In this document: positions 53,592 through 61,934 of the stretch, piece after piece | Layout of the letters: every line of letters begins with the position of its first letter | Position numbering within the stretch: the stretch's first letter is position 1 | DNA from: JANMZO01 sp963763135 | Lineage (GTDB): Bacteria > Actinomycetota > Acidimicrobiia > Acidimicrobiales > JANYDT01 | Length of the DNA stretch: 64,000 bases | Reading direction: 5' to 3' | Assembly: GCA_963763135.1 (NCBI GenBank) | Contig: CAVXNJ010000001.1 | Location: 439,333-503,332 of the forward strand | The notes under the pieces: model-generated | Seen by the model: only the letters and a program-made list of their open reading frames with translations | What the model was told of the DNA's origin: nothing | Database searches by the model: none | Translations under genes and position numbers: made by a program

Positions 53592-54155
53592 TCAGCGGGT
53601 GAACTGGCGGGATCGTGCGTCGCGGAAATACTGGAGACCGGTGGTCACGGTGAGGACCGTGGCCGCGATGAGCAGAAGGCGTGACACGCCGGGGTATTTC
53701 ACGCCGACCCAGGGCATCAGGGCGAAGGCGACGGCCAGCTGCTGCATGAACGTCTTGATCTTCGCCGACTTCCTCGCCGGGATCGACACGCCCTTGGTGC
53801 TGGCAACCGAGCGGTAGACGCTCATACCGATCTCGCGGGCGGCGATGATCAACACCGGCCAGATCGAAAAATAGCGCTGTGTGACCAGAACCGTCATGCC
53901 GCCCAGAACGAGCAGCTTGTCGGCCAGCGGGTCGAGAAATGCGCCGGAGCTGGTGACGCCGTAGCGCCGGGCCAGTGCACCATCGACAAAGTCGGTCGAA
54001 CACAGCACGAACCACAGACCACAGGTAACGGCCGCGGTCTGCTGGTCGGTGATCATCAGCAACATGACCGGAGTCGCCAGCATGCGCAGGACCGTCATCC
54101 CGTTGGCCGGGGTGAGGTACGCGTGGGAGCTGATCGGCGGCTCGGCGCGGGTCAT
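53592..54155 (-). CDS. pgsA: CDP-alcohol phosphatidyltransferase (PgsA)
   Basis: A 187-residue membrane enzyme. The CDP-alcohol phosphotransferase motif is complete: DFVDGALARRYGVTSSGAFLDPLADK, with the four Asp residues. About four to five hydrophobic helices follow. It makes phosphatidylglycerol phosphate (or a related phospholipid) from CDP-diacylglycerol. ATG 54155 overlaps the rimO stop by ATGA. The rimO-pgsA-cinA order is common in actinobacteria; here it is interrupted after pgsA. Confidence 0.92.
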   Translation of the reverse strand: MTRAEPPISSHAYLTPANGMTVLRMLATPVMLLMITDQQTAAVTCGLWFVLCSTDFVDGALARRYGVTSSGAFLDPLADKLLVLGGMTVLVTQRYFSIWPVLIIAAREIGMSVYRSVASTKGVSIPARKSAKIKTFMQQLAVAFALMPWVGVKYPGVSRLLLIAATVLTVTTGLQYFRDARSRQFTR

Positions 54156-55471
54156 AGAAGTTCCGCCGAGCAGTCCGGTCCTATCGCACCAACAATCTTG
54201 ACTTTGGCAAACGTGCCCGGCAGTAGCGAGGTCGGCACGTGAACGACGCCGTCGATCTCCGGGGCTTCTCGCACTGTTCGGGCGATTCCAACTTCGTCGA
54301 CGAGCACCTCGACCGTTGAACCGATCAACGAGTCGCGTTTCCGCGCTGTGATCCGATCCTGCAATTCAGTGAGTTCCGCCATACGCTCACGGACCAACGA
54401 GTCAGCGACGCGCCCTTCCAAGTCATACGCATACGTACCTTCTTCAGGTGAGTACGAGAAGAAGCCGCACCAGTCAAGGTCGGCATTCCGCACGAAGGAC
54501 AGAAGCTGATCATGGTCTTCTTCGGTCTCGCCCGGGTACCCGACGATGAAGTTGGATCGGAAGGCGGCATCATCAGCGCGCTTACGAATATCTTCGATCC
54601 GCCGAAGGAACCGGTCACCGTCGCCCCAACGCCGCATCTTCCGAAGAAGGGGCTTGGAGACGTGTTGCAGCGACAAATCGAAATACGGAACGCCGGTCGC
54701 GAGCATCGTGTCGACCAGGGCTTCGCTCAGGTCACTCGGGTAGAGATAGAGCAACCGGGTACGTCGCACCTTCTGCGCCACTGCCGCCACGAGGTCGACG
54801 ATGGCTCCGGCGCCCAACTCCTCGGGTCGGTCCTTCCCGTAGGACGCGAGGTCCTGGGCGACGAGCACGATTTCCTGTACCTCGAGTGCATCAACCTCGT
54901 CGAGTATCTGCGAGACGTCGCGTGAGCGCTGCGGGCCCCGGAAGGAGGGAATCGCACAGAAACCGCAGTTTCGGTCGCAGCCTTCGGCGATCTTCACGTA
55001 CGCCCATGGCGCGGAGCTCTTCGGCCTCGGCAGGTTCAGCAGATCAAGCGACGGGACCAGAACCTCCGACGTGGCGACCCGCTTGGGCTTGCGACCGAGA
55101 CTCACCGGCGTTCCCGGCGTCGGAAGGGAGTCGGTCGGCTTCACCTTGAGTTGCACCGGAACACCGAATCCGACAACCGCGTCGGCTTCGGGCAGCGCGT
55201 CGGCCAACTCCGATCCGTATCGCTCGGCCATGCAGCCCGTGACGACGACCCGAGCACCGGACTTCCGCTTGTCGCTTAGGGCCAGGACCGTATCGATCGA
55301 CTCCTGGCGCGCGGCTTCGATGAACGCACACGTGTTGACGACCACGAGGTCGGCCGACTCGGCACTGTCGGCGGCTTCCATGCCGTCGGCCAGCAGCGTT
55401 CCGATCAGCTTGTCGGAATCCACCTGGTTTTTCGGACAGCCGAGCGTTTCGACCCAATACCGCTGCGACAT
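54152..55471 (-). CDS. rimO: ribosomal protein S12 methylthiotransferase RimO
   Basis: A 439-residue radical-SAM enzyme. The N-terminal UPF0004 domain has LGCPKNQVDSD, NTCAFIEAA and VTGCMAERY, giving three Cys for one 4Fe-4S cluster. The radical-SAM motif is CDRNCGFCAIP, followed by GPQRSRDVSQILDEV and LSLQHVSKPLLRKMRRWG. A C-terminal TRAM domain ends it. It adds a methylthio group to an Asp of S12. TTAGGAGC lies directly before ATG 55471, and a possible -10 box TAGCGT overlaps this zone. Confidence 0.96.
   Translation of the reverse strand: MSQRYWVETLGCPKNQVDSDKLIGTLLADGMEAADSAESADLVVVNTCAFIEAARQESIDTVLALSDKRKSGARVVVTGCMAERYGSELADALPEADAVVGFGVPVQLKVKPTDSLPTPGTPVSLGRKPKRVATSEVLVPSLDLLNLPRPKSSAPWAYVKIAEGCDRNCGFCAIPSFRGPQRSRDVSQILDEVDALEVQEIVLVAQDLASYGKDRPEELGAGAIVDLVAAVAQKVRRTRLLYLYPSDLSEALVDTMLATGVPYFDLSLQHVSKPLLRKMRRWGDGDRFLRRIEDIRKRADDAAFRSNFIVGYPGETEEDHDQLLSFVRNADLDWCGFFSYSPEEGTYAYDLEGRVADSLVRERMAELTELQDRITARKRDSLIGSTVEVLVDEVGIARTVREAPEIDGVVHVPTSLLPGTFAKVKIVGAIGPDCSAELL
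54426..54437. repeat. palindromic site TACGCATACGTA
   Basis: Exact match to TANGYNNRCNTA in rimO, read ACG-TAT-GCG-TAT on the minus strand. Confidence 0.55.
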
Positions 55472-55778
55472 GCTCCTAACGCTAGCTTGCGGAGCGTGTT
55501 GGCGGGTTCGCTTGATGAACCCTGCCGTGACGGACCCGGGTCGGCACGGTGAACGGACACCAAACCCGTACGTTCAGCGGTGCATTTGAGCGAAATCCGG
55601 GCCGACACCGCCGCGCGTTAAGGCAGGCAGATCACCCTTTAAGGTGGTTTGGCAAAGCATTTTCAGAAATGAGTCAACTTTCACCAAAGAATTTCCGAAG
55701 TAGTTCGCGACTTCCCCGGTTGCTGCACGTCCCATCCACGCCCCGTTTTGCAACGGTCCTTCCACACGAGGTCCTCCT
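55472..55778. other. divergent intergenic region rimO / DUF4230 gene
   Basis: These 307 bp hold the rimO promoter at the left, a GACCCGGGTC palindrome near 55536, an A/T-richer part at 55650-55700 and CACC/GGTG around CTTTAA near 55631-55645. No coding frame is supported. Confidence 0.5.
55479..55484 (-). promoter_or_regulatory. possible -10 box of rimO
   Basis: On the minus strand TAGCGT is followed by 7 nt (including AGGAGC) and ATG 55471, so leaderless and SD readings compete. Confidence 0.35.
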
Positions 55779-56708
55779 TTGAGCGTTACCCTCCTTGAAG
55801 TCGACAACACCAGCCCGATCGACGCCAAACCGATCAACGACCTGTCGGAGCGAGCCACATCGGCCGCTGCGAGCGAATCACGTGAGAAGCAGTCCCGCCA
55901 CCAGACCGACCGTTACGTAAACGACCGTGACGTAGACGACCGTTACGTAGACGACCGTTACGTAAACGATCGTCATGCAAACGAACGGGTCCGAACCCGA
56001 CGAAAAGCCGCACCGCTGCGCCGTGCCGTCGGCCGCTCGTTCGGAAAGTGGGTCGGCATCCTCACCGCAGTATTGCTGATCGGGGCATTCGGTGGGCCGC
56101 TCCTTCACCGGATCTGGAACGGTTTCAACCCGATGGCCGAGCGCACCGTCGACCGCACGGGTCCCGCGTTGCTCCAGGCGATGTCGGATCTTCACGACTA
56201 CCGGGCCGCCGAAGGACAGTTCCAGGTGACCGTCGACGTCGAGAAAGACGCCAAGTGGCTTCCTGCGGCAATCCACGGCGAGCGCGTCGTACTGAACGCC
56301 GTCGGTCATGTTGACGCCGGCGTTGATTTCTCCAATCTCGATGCGTCCGCGATCGTCGTCGACCCCAAAACCAAAGCGGTAACCATCACCCTGCCCGCCG
56401 CCACGGTGCGCAAAGCCGAACTCGATCTGGCCGCCAGCACCATCCTGCAGCACAAGCGGGGCCTGTTCGACCGACTCGGTTCGACTTTTGGTGGGGCCCC
56501 TTCGACCGATCAGGCCGTGTACCGACTGGCCGAGACGAAGCTGCAGGCCGCGGCCGAATCGTCGGACCTGGTCAAACTGGCTGAAACGAACACCCGACAG
56601 ATGCTCACGGCGTTGGTCAAAGGACTTGGCCATGACAACGTGACCATCACATTCGCTGTTCCCGGTGTTTCCGTCGCACCGGGAGCAGTTCCGCCGGCTG
56701 CGCTCTAA
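55779..56708 (+). CDS. DUF4230-family membrane-anchored protein
   Basis: A 309-residue protein with a weakly supported TTG start. Residues 42-68 are a 5-residue repeat of the form VDDRY/VNDRY, encoded by 15-bp tandem units at 55903-55980. One helix follows (WVGILTAVLLIGAFGGPLL) and then a DUF4230 domain: LLQAMSDLHDYRAAEGQFQVTVDVEK, GHVDAGVDFSNLD, VTITLPAATVRKAELD and TRQMLTALVKGLGHDNVTITF. The family is extracytoplasmic and of unknown function. The last codons form the first member of the hairpin array that continues downstream. Confidence 0.82.
   Translation: MSVTLLEVDNTSPIDAKPINDLSERATSAAASESREKQSRHQTDRYVNDRDVDDRYVDDRYVNDRHANERVRTRRKAAPLRRAVGRSFGKWVGILTAVLLIGAFGGPLLHRIWNGFNPMAERTVDRTGPALLQAMSDLHDYRAAEGQFQVTVDVEKDAKWLPAAIHGERVVLNAVGHVDAGVDFSNLDASAIVVDPKTKAVTITLPAATVRKAELDLAASTILQHKRGLFDRLGSTFGGAPSTDQAVYRLAETKLQAAAESSDLVKLAETNTRQMLTALVKGLGHDNVTITFAVPGVSVAPGAVPPAAL
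55903..55980. repeat. 15-bp tandem repeats inside the DUF4230 gene
   Basis: Five units of the type GACCGTTACGTAGAC code for repeated DRYVD/DRYVN in the cytosolic part of the protein. Confidence 0.85.
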
Positions 56709-56887
56709 GGAGCGGCGCCACACAATCTGCGTTCGGTGTTTTCCGTCGGCACCGGACGCAGTCCCATTCGGGCCGCGCTCCAACGAGCAGCGCCTCATGA
56801 TCTGTTGCGGGGAATCCGTCGCCCCGCAACAGTCCCCTCGCAACGGAAATGCTGTCCCCGGTGGAATCCGTCGCCACCGGGGACAGC
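56661..56887. repeat. array of four hairpins with a constant TCCGTCG loop
   Basis: Stem pairs: 56661-56667/56677-56683 (7 bp, in the coding end), 56727-56738/56750-56761 (12 bp, one G-T type change), 56802-56812/56822-56832 (11 bp), 56851-56864/56874-56887 (14 bp). Stem sequences differ, yet pairing is kept and the loops are TTTCCGTCG, TTTTCCGTCGG, AATCCGTCG and AATCCGTCG. Flanks GCGCTC-AA-GAGC-GCGCC recur before units two and three. Most of the 319 bp before the SMP-30 gene is this array. Confidence 0.9.
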
Positions 56888-57027
56888 CGCGCTCGAGCCG
56901 TTAACCGCCCGGCCGGCAACGTGCAACATGGCGAACCCTCCCTCGGGCGGGATACGGTGCGCCAAACGCTTCACTACGAAGCTCCCGACCGCTTCCCCAC
57001 GAAGCTTCACGAAAGCCGAGCCGTCCC

Positions 57028-58014
57028 ATGCCCGATTCAACCGACTCCACCGTGTACGCCCAAAGCGACTTCACCATCGACAACGTCTCGCTCCTCGCCG
57101 AAGGCCTTCGCTTCCCCGAGGGACCGATCGCCATGCCTGACGGGTCGGTGGTTCTCGGCGAAATCGCCGGTGAGTGCATCAGCCGGGTTCGCCCGTTGCC
57201 CGGTGGCGGCTGGTCAGCGGTCGAGCAGGTGGCTGCCGTGCCCGGCGGGCCGAACGGCCTGGCGGTCGGACCCGACGGCGCGTTCTACGTCGCCAACAAC
57301 GGCGGATGCTTCACGTTCCAGACGTTCAACGGCCTGATGTACCCGGGCGGACCGGTGCCGGCCAGCTGGCGAAAAGGTTCGATCGACCGGGTCGACGCCA
57401 CAAGCGGCGAATTGACCACGTTGTACCGCTCGGCCGGACCGATCGAACTGCGTGCACCCAACGACCTGGTATTCGACAACCACGGTGGAATGTGGTTCAC
57501 CGACCACGGCGTTCGCATGGAACGAGCCAGCGACCGCACCGGCATCTACTACGCCAAAGCTGACGGATCGCACATCGCAGAAGTGGTCTTCCCGGTGGAC
57601 GGCCCGAACGGAATCGGCCTGTCCCCGAACGGCGACCGGGTGTATTGGGCGGAAACGCACTCGGGCCGGGTGTTTGAGCGACCGATCACCGCACCGGGTG
57701 TCGTTGGACTCCCCGACGGGGCAAACCGCGGCTGTCTGGTCGGACTCCCGGGAATGCGCCTCCTCGACTCGTTGGCGGTCGACGGTGACGGCAACGTCTG
57801 CGTCGCAACGCTCGGAGCCAACCCGGGCATCACGGTGATCACGCCGTCGGGTCATGCGACACTCGTGAGCCTTCCCGCGGAGTTCTTCGATCCGCTCACC
57901 ACGAACATCTGCTTCGGGGGCGACGACCTGAAGACCGCGTACATCACGCTGTCGGGAACCGGACGGCTCGTTTCCGTTCCGTGGCCGGTCGCCGGCCTCA
58001 AGCTCGCATACTGA
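57028..58014 (+). CDS. SMP-30/gluconolactonase-like beta-propeller
   Basis: A 328-residue protein of the SMP-30/LRE family, a six-bladed propeller that hydrolyses lactones in a metal-dependent way. Blade motifs: LAEGLRFPEGPIAMPDG with the metal-ligand Glu, GGPNGLAVGPDGAFYVANNGG, LRAPNDLVFDNHGGMWFTD with the Asn ligand, VDGPNGIGLSPNGDRVYWAE, and DSLAVDGDGNVCVAT with the Asp ligand. It is monocistronic; its end is 32 bp from the thrB end. The substrate is unknown. Confidence 0.88.
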   Translation: MPDSTDSTVYAQSDFTIDNVSLLAEGLRFPEGPIAMPDGSVVLGEIAGECISRVRPLPGGGWSAVEQVAAVPGGPNGLAVGPDGAFYVANNGGCFTFQTFNGLMYPGGPVPASWRKGSIDRVDATSGELTTLYRSAGPIELRAPNDLVFDNHGGMWFTDHGVRMERASDRTGIYYAKADGSHIAEVVFPVDGPNGIGLSPNGDRVYWAETHSGRVFERPITAPGVVGLPDGANRGCLVGLPGMRLLDSLAVDGDGNVCVATLGANPGITVITPSGHATLVSLPAEFFDPLTTNICFGGDDLKTAYITLSGTGRLVSVPWPVAGLKLAY

Positions 58015-58046
58015 CGGTAGGGCGACCGGCGCTGGAACTCGGAAGG

Positions 58047-58898
58047 TCAGGTCTGACTGAGTTCCATGCCGGTCGTGTTGGCGTCGAGGACGTATGCGCT
58101 GCCCGGCAGGCCCACGTCGTGGAGCGCCTGCTGGGCGGCCCGACGCACCTCCTGCACGTTCGACCAGTGACACACCCCGAGGAGCGTGGGTCCGGCGCCC
58201 GACCAAAATGCCGTGAGCGATCCGGCGTCGACGAGCGTGTGCAGCAGTGCGGTCGATTCCGGGTACAGCGGCGTACGGTAGGGCTGGTGAAGGTGGTCGC
58301 GGCCCGCCTGCGGCACAAGTCGCGAGTGATCAGCCATACCGGCTATCAGCATGCCCATGCGTCCGAGATTCGAGACGGCGTCGGCGAAGGGAACCGTGGC
58401 CGGAAGGGCGCCGCGGGCCGCGGTGGTGGCCAGGTGACGTTCGGGCACGACTGCGACGAAGGTGAGTTCGGGATCGAGCGGAAGGCGCGCGGCATGGACC
58501 TGACCATCGACGATCGTCGCCGTCACGAACCCACCGAGTACGGCCGCCGCGGCGTTGTCGGCGTGGCCCTCGAGGAGCGCAGCGTACGACAGCGGGTCGG
58601 GGTGTCCGGCGGCCGCCGCAACCGCGACGCTCAACGCCGCCGACGAACCGAGCCCACGCGAAACCGGGATGTCACTGTCGATGGTGATTCGAACCCTGGT
58701 GTGACCGAGGATGTCGTTGACGATCCGAACCGCCAGGTGCCGGGCGTCGAGGGGAAACTGCGACCCTTCGCCAGTTGAAGTTCCGCACAGAGCATCGGCG
58801 GGCTCGATCGTGACTTCGGTTCGGTGGGCCAGCGCCAACCCGAGGGAGTCGAATCCTGGTCCGAGGTTGGCTGAGGAAGCTGGGACCCGGACGCGCAT
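58047..58898 (-). CDS. thrB: homoserine kinase ThrB
   Basis: A 283-residue GHMP kinase. VRVPASSANLGPGFDSLGLAL is the ThrB N-terminal signature, the ATP-binding GHMP motif is DIPVSRGLGSSAALSVA, and LTAFWSGAGPTLLGVC is the C-terminal motif 3. It phosphorylates homoserine in threonine synthesis. No thrC or hom is in the window. The length is normal for the family. Confidence 0.92.
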   Translation of the reverse strand: MRVRVPASSANLGPGFDSLGLALAHRTEVTIEPADALCGTSTGEGSQFPLDARHLAVRIVNDILGHTRVRITIDSDIPVSRGLGSSAALSVAVAAAAGHPDPLSYAALLEGHADNAAAAVLGGFVTATIVDGQVHAARLPLDPELTFVAVVPERHLATTAARGALPATVPFADAVSNLGRMGMLIAGMADHSRLVPQAGRDHLHQPYRTPLYPESTALLHTLVDAGSLTAFWSGAGPTLLGVCHWSNVQEVRRAAQQALHDVGLPGSAYVLDANTTGMELSQT

Positions 58899-59223
58899 GA
58901 CGGCAGAGATTCTGCCCGAGAAATCGCCTCCGCCGATTCATCGGGCTCCCGTTTGCCCCGCTAGCCCGGAGTCACACGGACCCGGAAGTGGGGCACAGCC
59001 CGGAAAACCCGAAATACGTATCCTTGAGCTCGGCGGGTTTTCCGACCTCCGTACTTCGGTCTCGGATCGAAGAGGCCGCAGAACCCTCCGATGCAAGGCA
59101 AGCCGATGCGTTCGTACTGGAGCCGCGTCTCCGTTTGGTGGAAGCTTGCCGTATGGCAATCGATTGGGATACTGCCCGTCTACCCCGGGTTACTGTCAAC
59201 AGGGACGATCCGAAGGATTGCTG
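58899..59223. other. divergent intergenic region with hairpin
   Basis: The 325 bp between thrB and the cNMP-patatin gene contain a perfect 11-bp inverted repeat, CGGAAAACCCG (59001-59011) and CGGGTTTTCCG (59034-59044), with a 22-nt loop. Both neighbouring genes start outwards, so it is a regulatory or mobile-type hairpin rather than a terminator. No coding frame is supported. Confidence 0.6.
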
Positions 59224-60973
59224 TTGAGCGCCGACGCCATCCGGGAGAACTGGGGATGTCCCGTCGATCAGCCGCATGATGCAACGACCGCCCTCGGGGT
59301 CGCAACCGGGCTTGGTTTGAGCGGACCCGACGCCGAGGTTCTGGCCGCGTCCATGACGTGGTGGAAGTTCCGGGCCGGTGACTACCTGTTCCGGTGTGGT
59401 GACGACGCTGATGCGCTGTTCGTAATCGCTTCGGGCCGACTTCGGGTGTTGCCCCCATCCGGTGGGAGCAAAGAGCTTTCATCCGGCGCGGTGTTCGGTG
59501 AAGCAGGACTCCTGCTTGGTGGCGTCAGAAGTGCCGACGTCGCTGCCGTACGCGACACGGTGGTCGGACGCCTCGGTCAGGCCGAATTCGAGCGTGCCGT
59601 GGAGCGTGTCCCGACCCTCGGCCTGGCGCTCGCCCGTACGGTCAGCAGATATCTCCAGGCCGGAACCGGAGCACCGGTCGCGGCCTCAACCGTGGTCGTG
59701 GCTGCGGGCAGTCTGGCCCGGGAGACTCGCGATGACCCCGTGACCGCGCTTGCCCGTTCACTACTACGCGAACATACGAATGGTTCTGTCATCCACATTT
59801 CGCCGTCCGAGGTCGCAGAGGCCGACGCTTCGCGCGTTGGTCGACGACGCCGACCTGGTTGTGGTGGTCGCAGCAGCCGACGATCCGGCCGGACTCGAAC
59901 CGCTGGACCGTTCGTGGCGCTGTTTCGCCGATCCCCAACTAGGGAACCGGGTCGAGTTGGTCCTGGTCCATCCGGTGTTTCGGGAGCATCCGATCGACAC
60001 CGCGTCCTGGCTCGCACTCGCACCCTTCGCCCGTCATCATCATGTGCGACGGGGCAGTCGACCCGACATCGAGCGGGCGGCCCGACGGATCAGCCGCACC
60101 GGAACCGGTCTCGTGCTCGGAGGCGGGGGCCGCGCGGCCTCGCCCACATTGGGGTTCTTCAGGCCATCGAGGAGTTCGGGGTCGCCGTCGACGACCTCGG
60201 CGGGTCGAGCATGGGCGCCATTATGGGGGCGCTCGCAGCCCAGGGAACCGACGCCGGGACAATGCTCGAGATCACCGCCAGGTCCTTGCACCACGGACGC
60301 CTGCAGCGTGACGTGGCGGCTCCAACCGTGTCGGTTCTCCGGGGTCGGACGCTGCATCGGCTGTTCGTCGAAACGTTCGGAGACCGGCGGATCGAAGATC
60401 TCTGGACCGGCTTCTTCTGCACAACGGTGAACCTGACCCGCGGCGAGCTGCAGATCCACACGACCGGACCGATCGGGTGCTTCGCCCTCGCATCCGGGTC
60501 CGTTCCCGGGTTGTTTCCACCGGTGGTCGATGACCGGGGCGAACTCCATAGCGACGGTGGACAGCTAAACAATCTGCCGGCCGACGTCATGCGTGCATCC
60601 GCCGGCGGAACCGTTGTTGCGGTCGATGTGAGTCTCCGGGGAAACCCCGTGCGTTTCGATTCGGGCCGCCAGACGCCGCGTCGGGGTGGGTGCGCTCATC
60701 GACGGCCTGCGGGGTCGGCCGAGACTTCCCGGTCTGGGTGAATCCCTGCAACGATCCATGCTCGTTCCGAGCAACCGCCACCGCGACCGCGTAGCAACCG
60801 ACATCGACGTTCTCCTCGAACCACCGGTGAACGCTTACAGCCTCATGGCATTCGGTCGCGTTCGTGAGATTGCCGGCGTCGGTCACAACTACGCCAGGGA
60901 GCGGATCGCCGCCGCCGTCGACGCGAACCAGTTGCACACGACGGTGACACCTCCCGATGGGAATGCATCGTGA
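59224..60973 (+). CDS. cNMP-binding patatin-like phospholipase (NTE type), three frame breaks
   Basis: About 582 residues once three single-base indels are allowed for (near 59820, 60130 and 60683-60686). Residues 45-150 are a cyclic-nucleotide-binding domain (FRAGDYLFRCGDDADALFVIASG, GAVFGEAGLL). The patatin half has LVLGGGGR joined to RGLAHIGVLQAIEE (oxyanion hole), GGSSMGAIMGAL (catalytic Ser in GXSXG) and DGGQLNNLP (catalytic Asp). This matches NTE-like lysophospholipases of actinobacteria, gated by cAMP or cGMP. The start is TTG 59224 with GAAGGA upstream. Every domain is intact, so sequence error is likelier than decay. Confidence 0.8.
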
Positions 60974-61008
60974 CGCAAGCGCGTCGTGCGCCACTCCGAC
61001 CCAGTTCA

Positions 61009-61020
61009 TACGTGTACATA
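61009..61020. repeat. palindromic site TACGTGTACATA, intergenic
   Basis: The only exact TANGYNNRCNTA match found outside a coding region, between the patatin and dienelactone hydrolase genes. Confidence 0.55.
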
Positions 61021-61146
61021 TGATGTTCCACAACTCTGCTGATGCTCACGTCACCATCAGGCAGACGAGCCAACCGCGTCGTGGTCCGAAGAGCGTGTCC
61101 CGCCTGAGGGGTGTACGTTTTCCCGACACTTGAGCTAAGGAGCATC

Positions 61147-61860
61147 ATGCGCATCGAGAACATCAGCTACGACATCGACGGCACCACCCACATCGGAACC
61201 TTGGCGGTCGACGACGCGATATCGGGCAAGCGGCCCGCCGTGCTGGTCTGTCACGAAGGGCCGGGCCTCGCCGATGTGACGCGGGAGAAGGCGAAGCGAC
61301 TCGCCGAAGCCGGATACATCGCCTTTGCCCTCGATTACCACGGCGGTGGCATGGTGGTGCCGGACCGCAACGAGATGATGGCCAAGCTCGGTGCGCTTAT
61401 GGGCAACCCGGAAGGTATCCGTTCGCTCGGTCGAGCCGGTCTGGCGGTGCTGCTGGCGCAGCCCGAAGCCGACACGACGAAGGTCGCGGCGATCGGTTAC
61501 TGCTTCGGAGGCACGATGGTGTTGGAGCTCGCCCGCTCCGGAGCCGAGCTTGCTGCCGTGGTCGGCTTTCACTCCGGGCTCGGAACGACCGCGCCGGCCG
61601 AACCGGGTGCAGTCAAAGCCAAGGTGCTCACGTGCATCGGTGCCGACGATCCGATGATTCCGGTGGAGCAGCGCACCGCGTTCGAAAACGAAATGCGCAA
61701 TGCCGGAGCCGACTGGCGGATCAACGTGTACGGCGGGGCGAAGCACAGCTTCACCAACCCGATGGCCTCAGCCTTCGGGATGCCGGGTATCGAGTACCAC
61801 GAGCCAACCGACGTGCGATCGTGGGCCGCGATGCTCGACCTGTTCAACGAGGTCTTCTGA
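61147..61860 (+). CDS. dienelactone hydrolase family protein
   Basis: A 237-residue alpha/beta hydrolase. The nucleophile is Cys119 in GYCFGG, the acid Asp167/168 in GADDPMIP, and the base His200 in AKHSF; ALDYHGGG and the charge pair in LVCHEGPGL are typical of the family, which opens dienelactones and related esters. AAGGAG lies 7 nt before ATG 61147. It is monocistronic and convergent with hisD. Confidence 0.9.
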   Translation: MRIENISYDIDGTTHIGTLAVDDAISGKRPAVLVCHEGPGLADVTREKAKRLAEAGYIAFALDYHGGGMVVPDRNEMMAKLGALMGNPEGIRSLGRAGLAVLLAQPEADTTKVAAIGYCFGGTMVLELARSGAELAAVVGFHSGLGTTAPAEPGAVKAKVLTCIGADDPMIPVEQRTAFENEMRNAGADWRINVYGGAKHSFTNPMASAFGMPGIEYHEPTDVRSWAAMLDLFNEVF

Positions 61861-61876
61861 GGTTGTTTCGGTTCAT

Positions 61877-61914
61877 GTCCACGTTTTGACACGCATGTCG
61901 TGCAAAACGTGGAC
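61877..61914. terminator. hairpin of the CCACGTTT family between convergent genes
   Basis: GTCCACGTTTTG (61877-61888) pairs perfectly over 12 bp with CAAAACGTGGAC (61903-61914) around a 14-nt loop. It follows the dienelactone hydrolase stop by 16 nt and precedes the hisD stop. Confidence 0.75.
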
Positions 61915-61934
61915 GTAAAACGCGGACGGTGCCG

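Noticed and set aside
8858..55680. TTTTCAGAAATGA shared by two intergenic regions (8858 and about 55657)
   Set aside because: Only two copies, without symmetry or a consistent position relative to genes, so chance cannot be excluded.
55878..56843. A 321-residue minus-strand frame over the DUF4230 gene
   Set aside because: It is open only because of codon bias and the 15-bp repeats; the plus frame has the membrane helix and domain.
56661..56887. Possible integron attC cassette sites
   Set aside because: attC sites conserve the stem boxes and vary the loop; here stems vary and the loop is constant. No integrase is seen.
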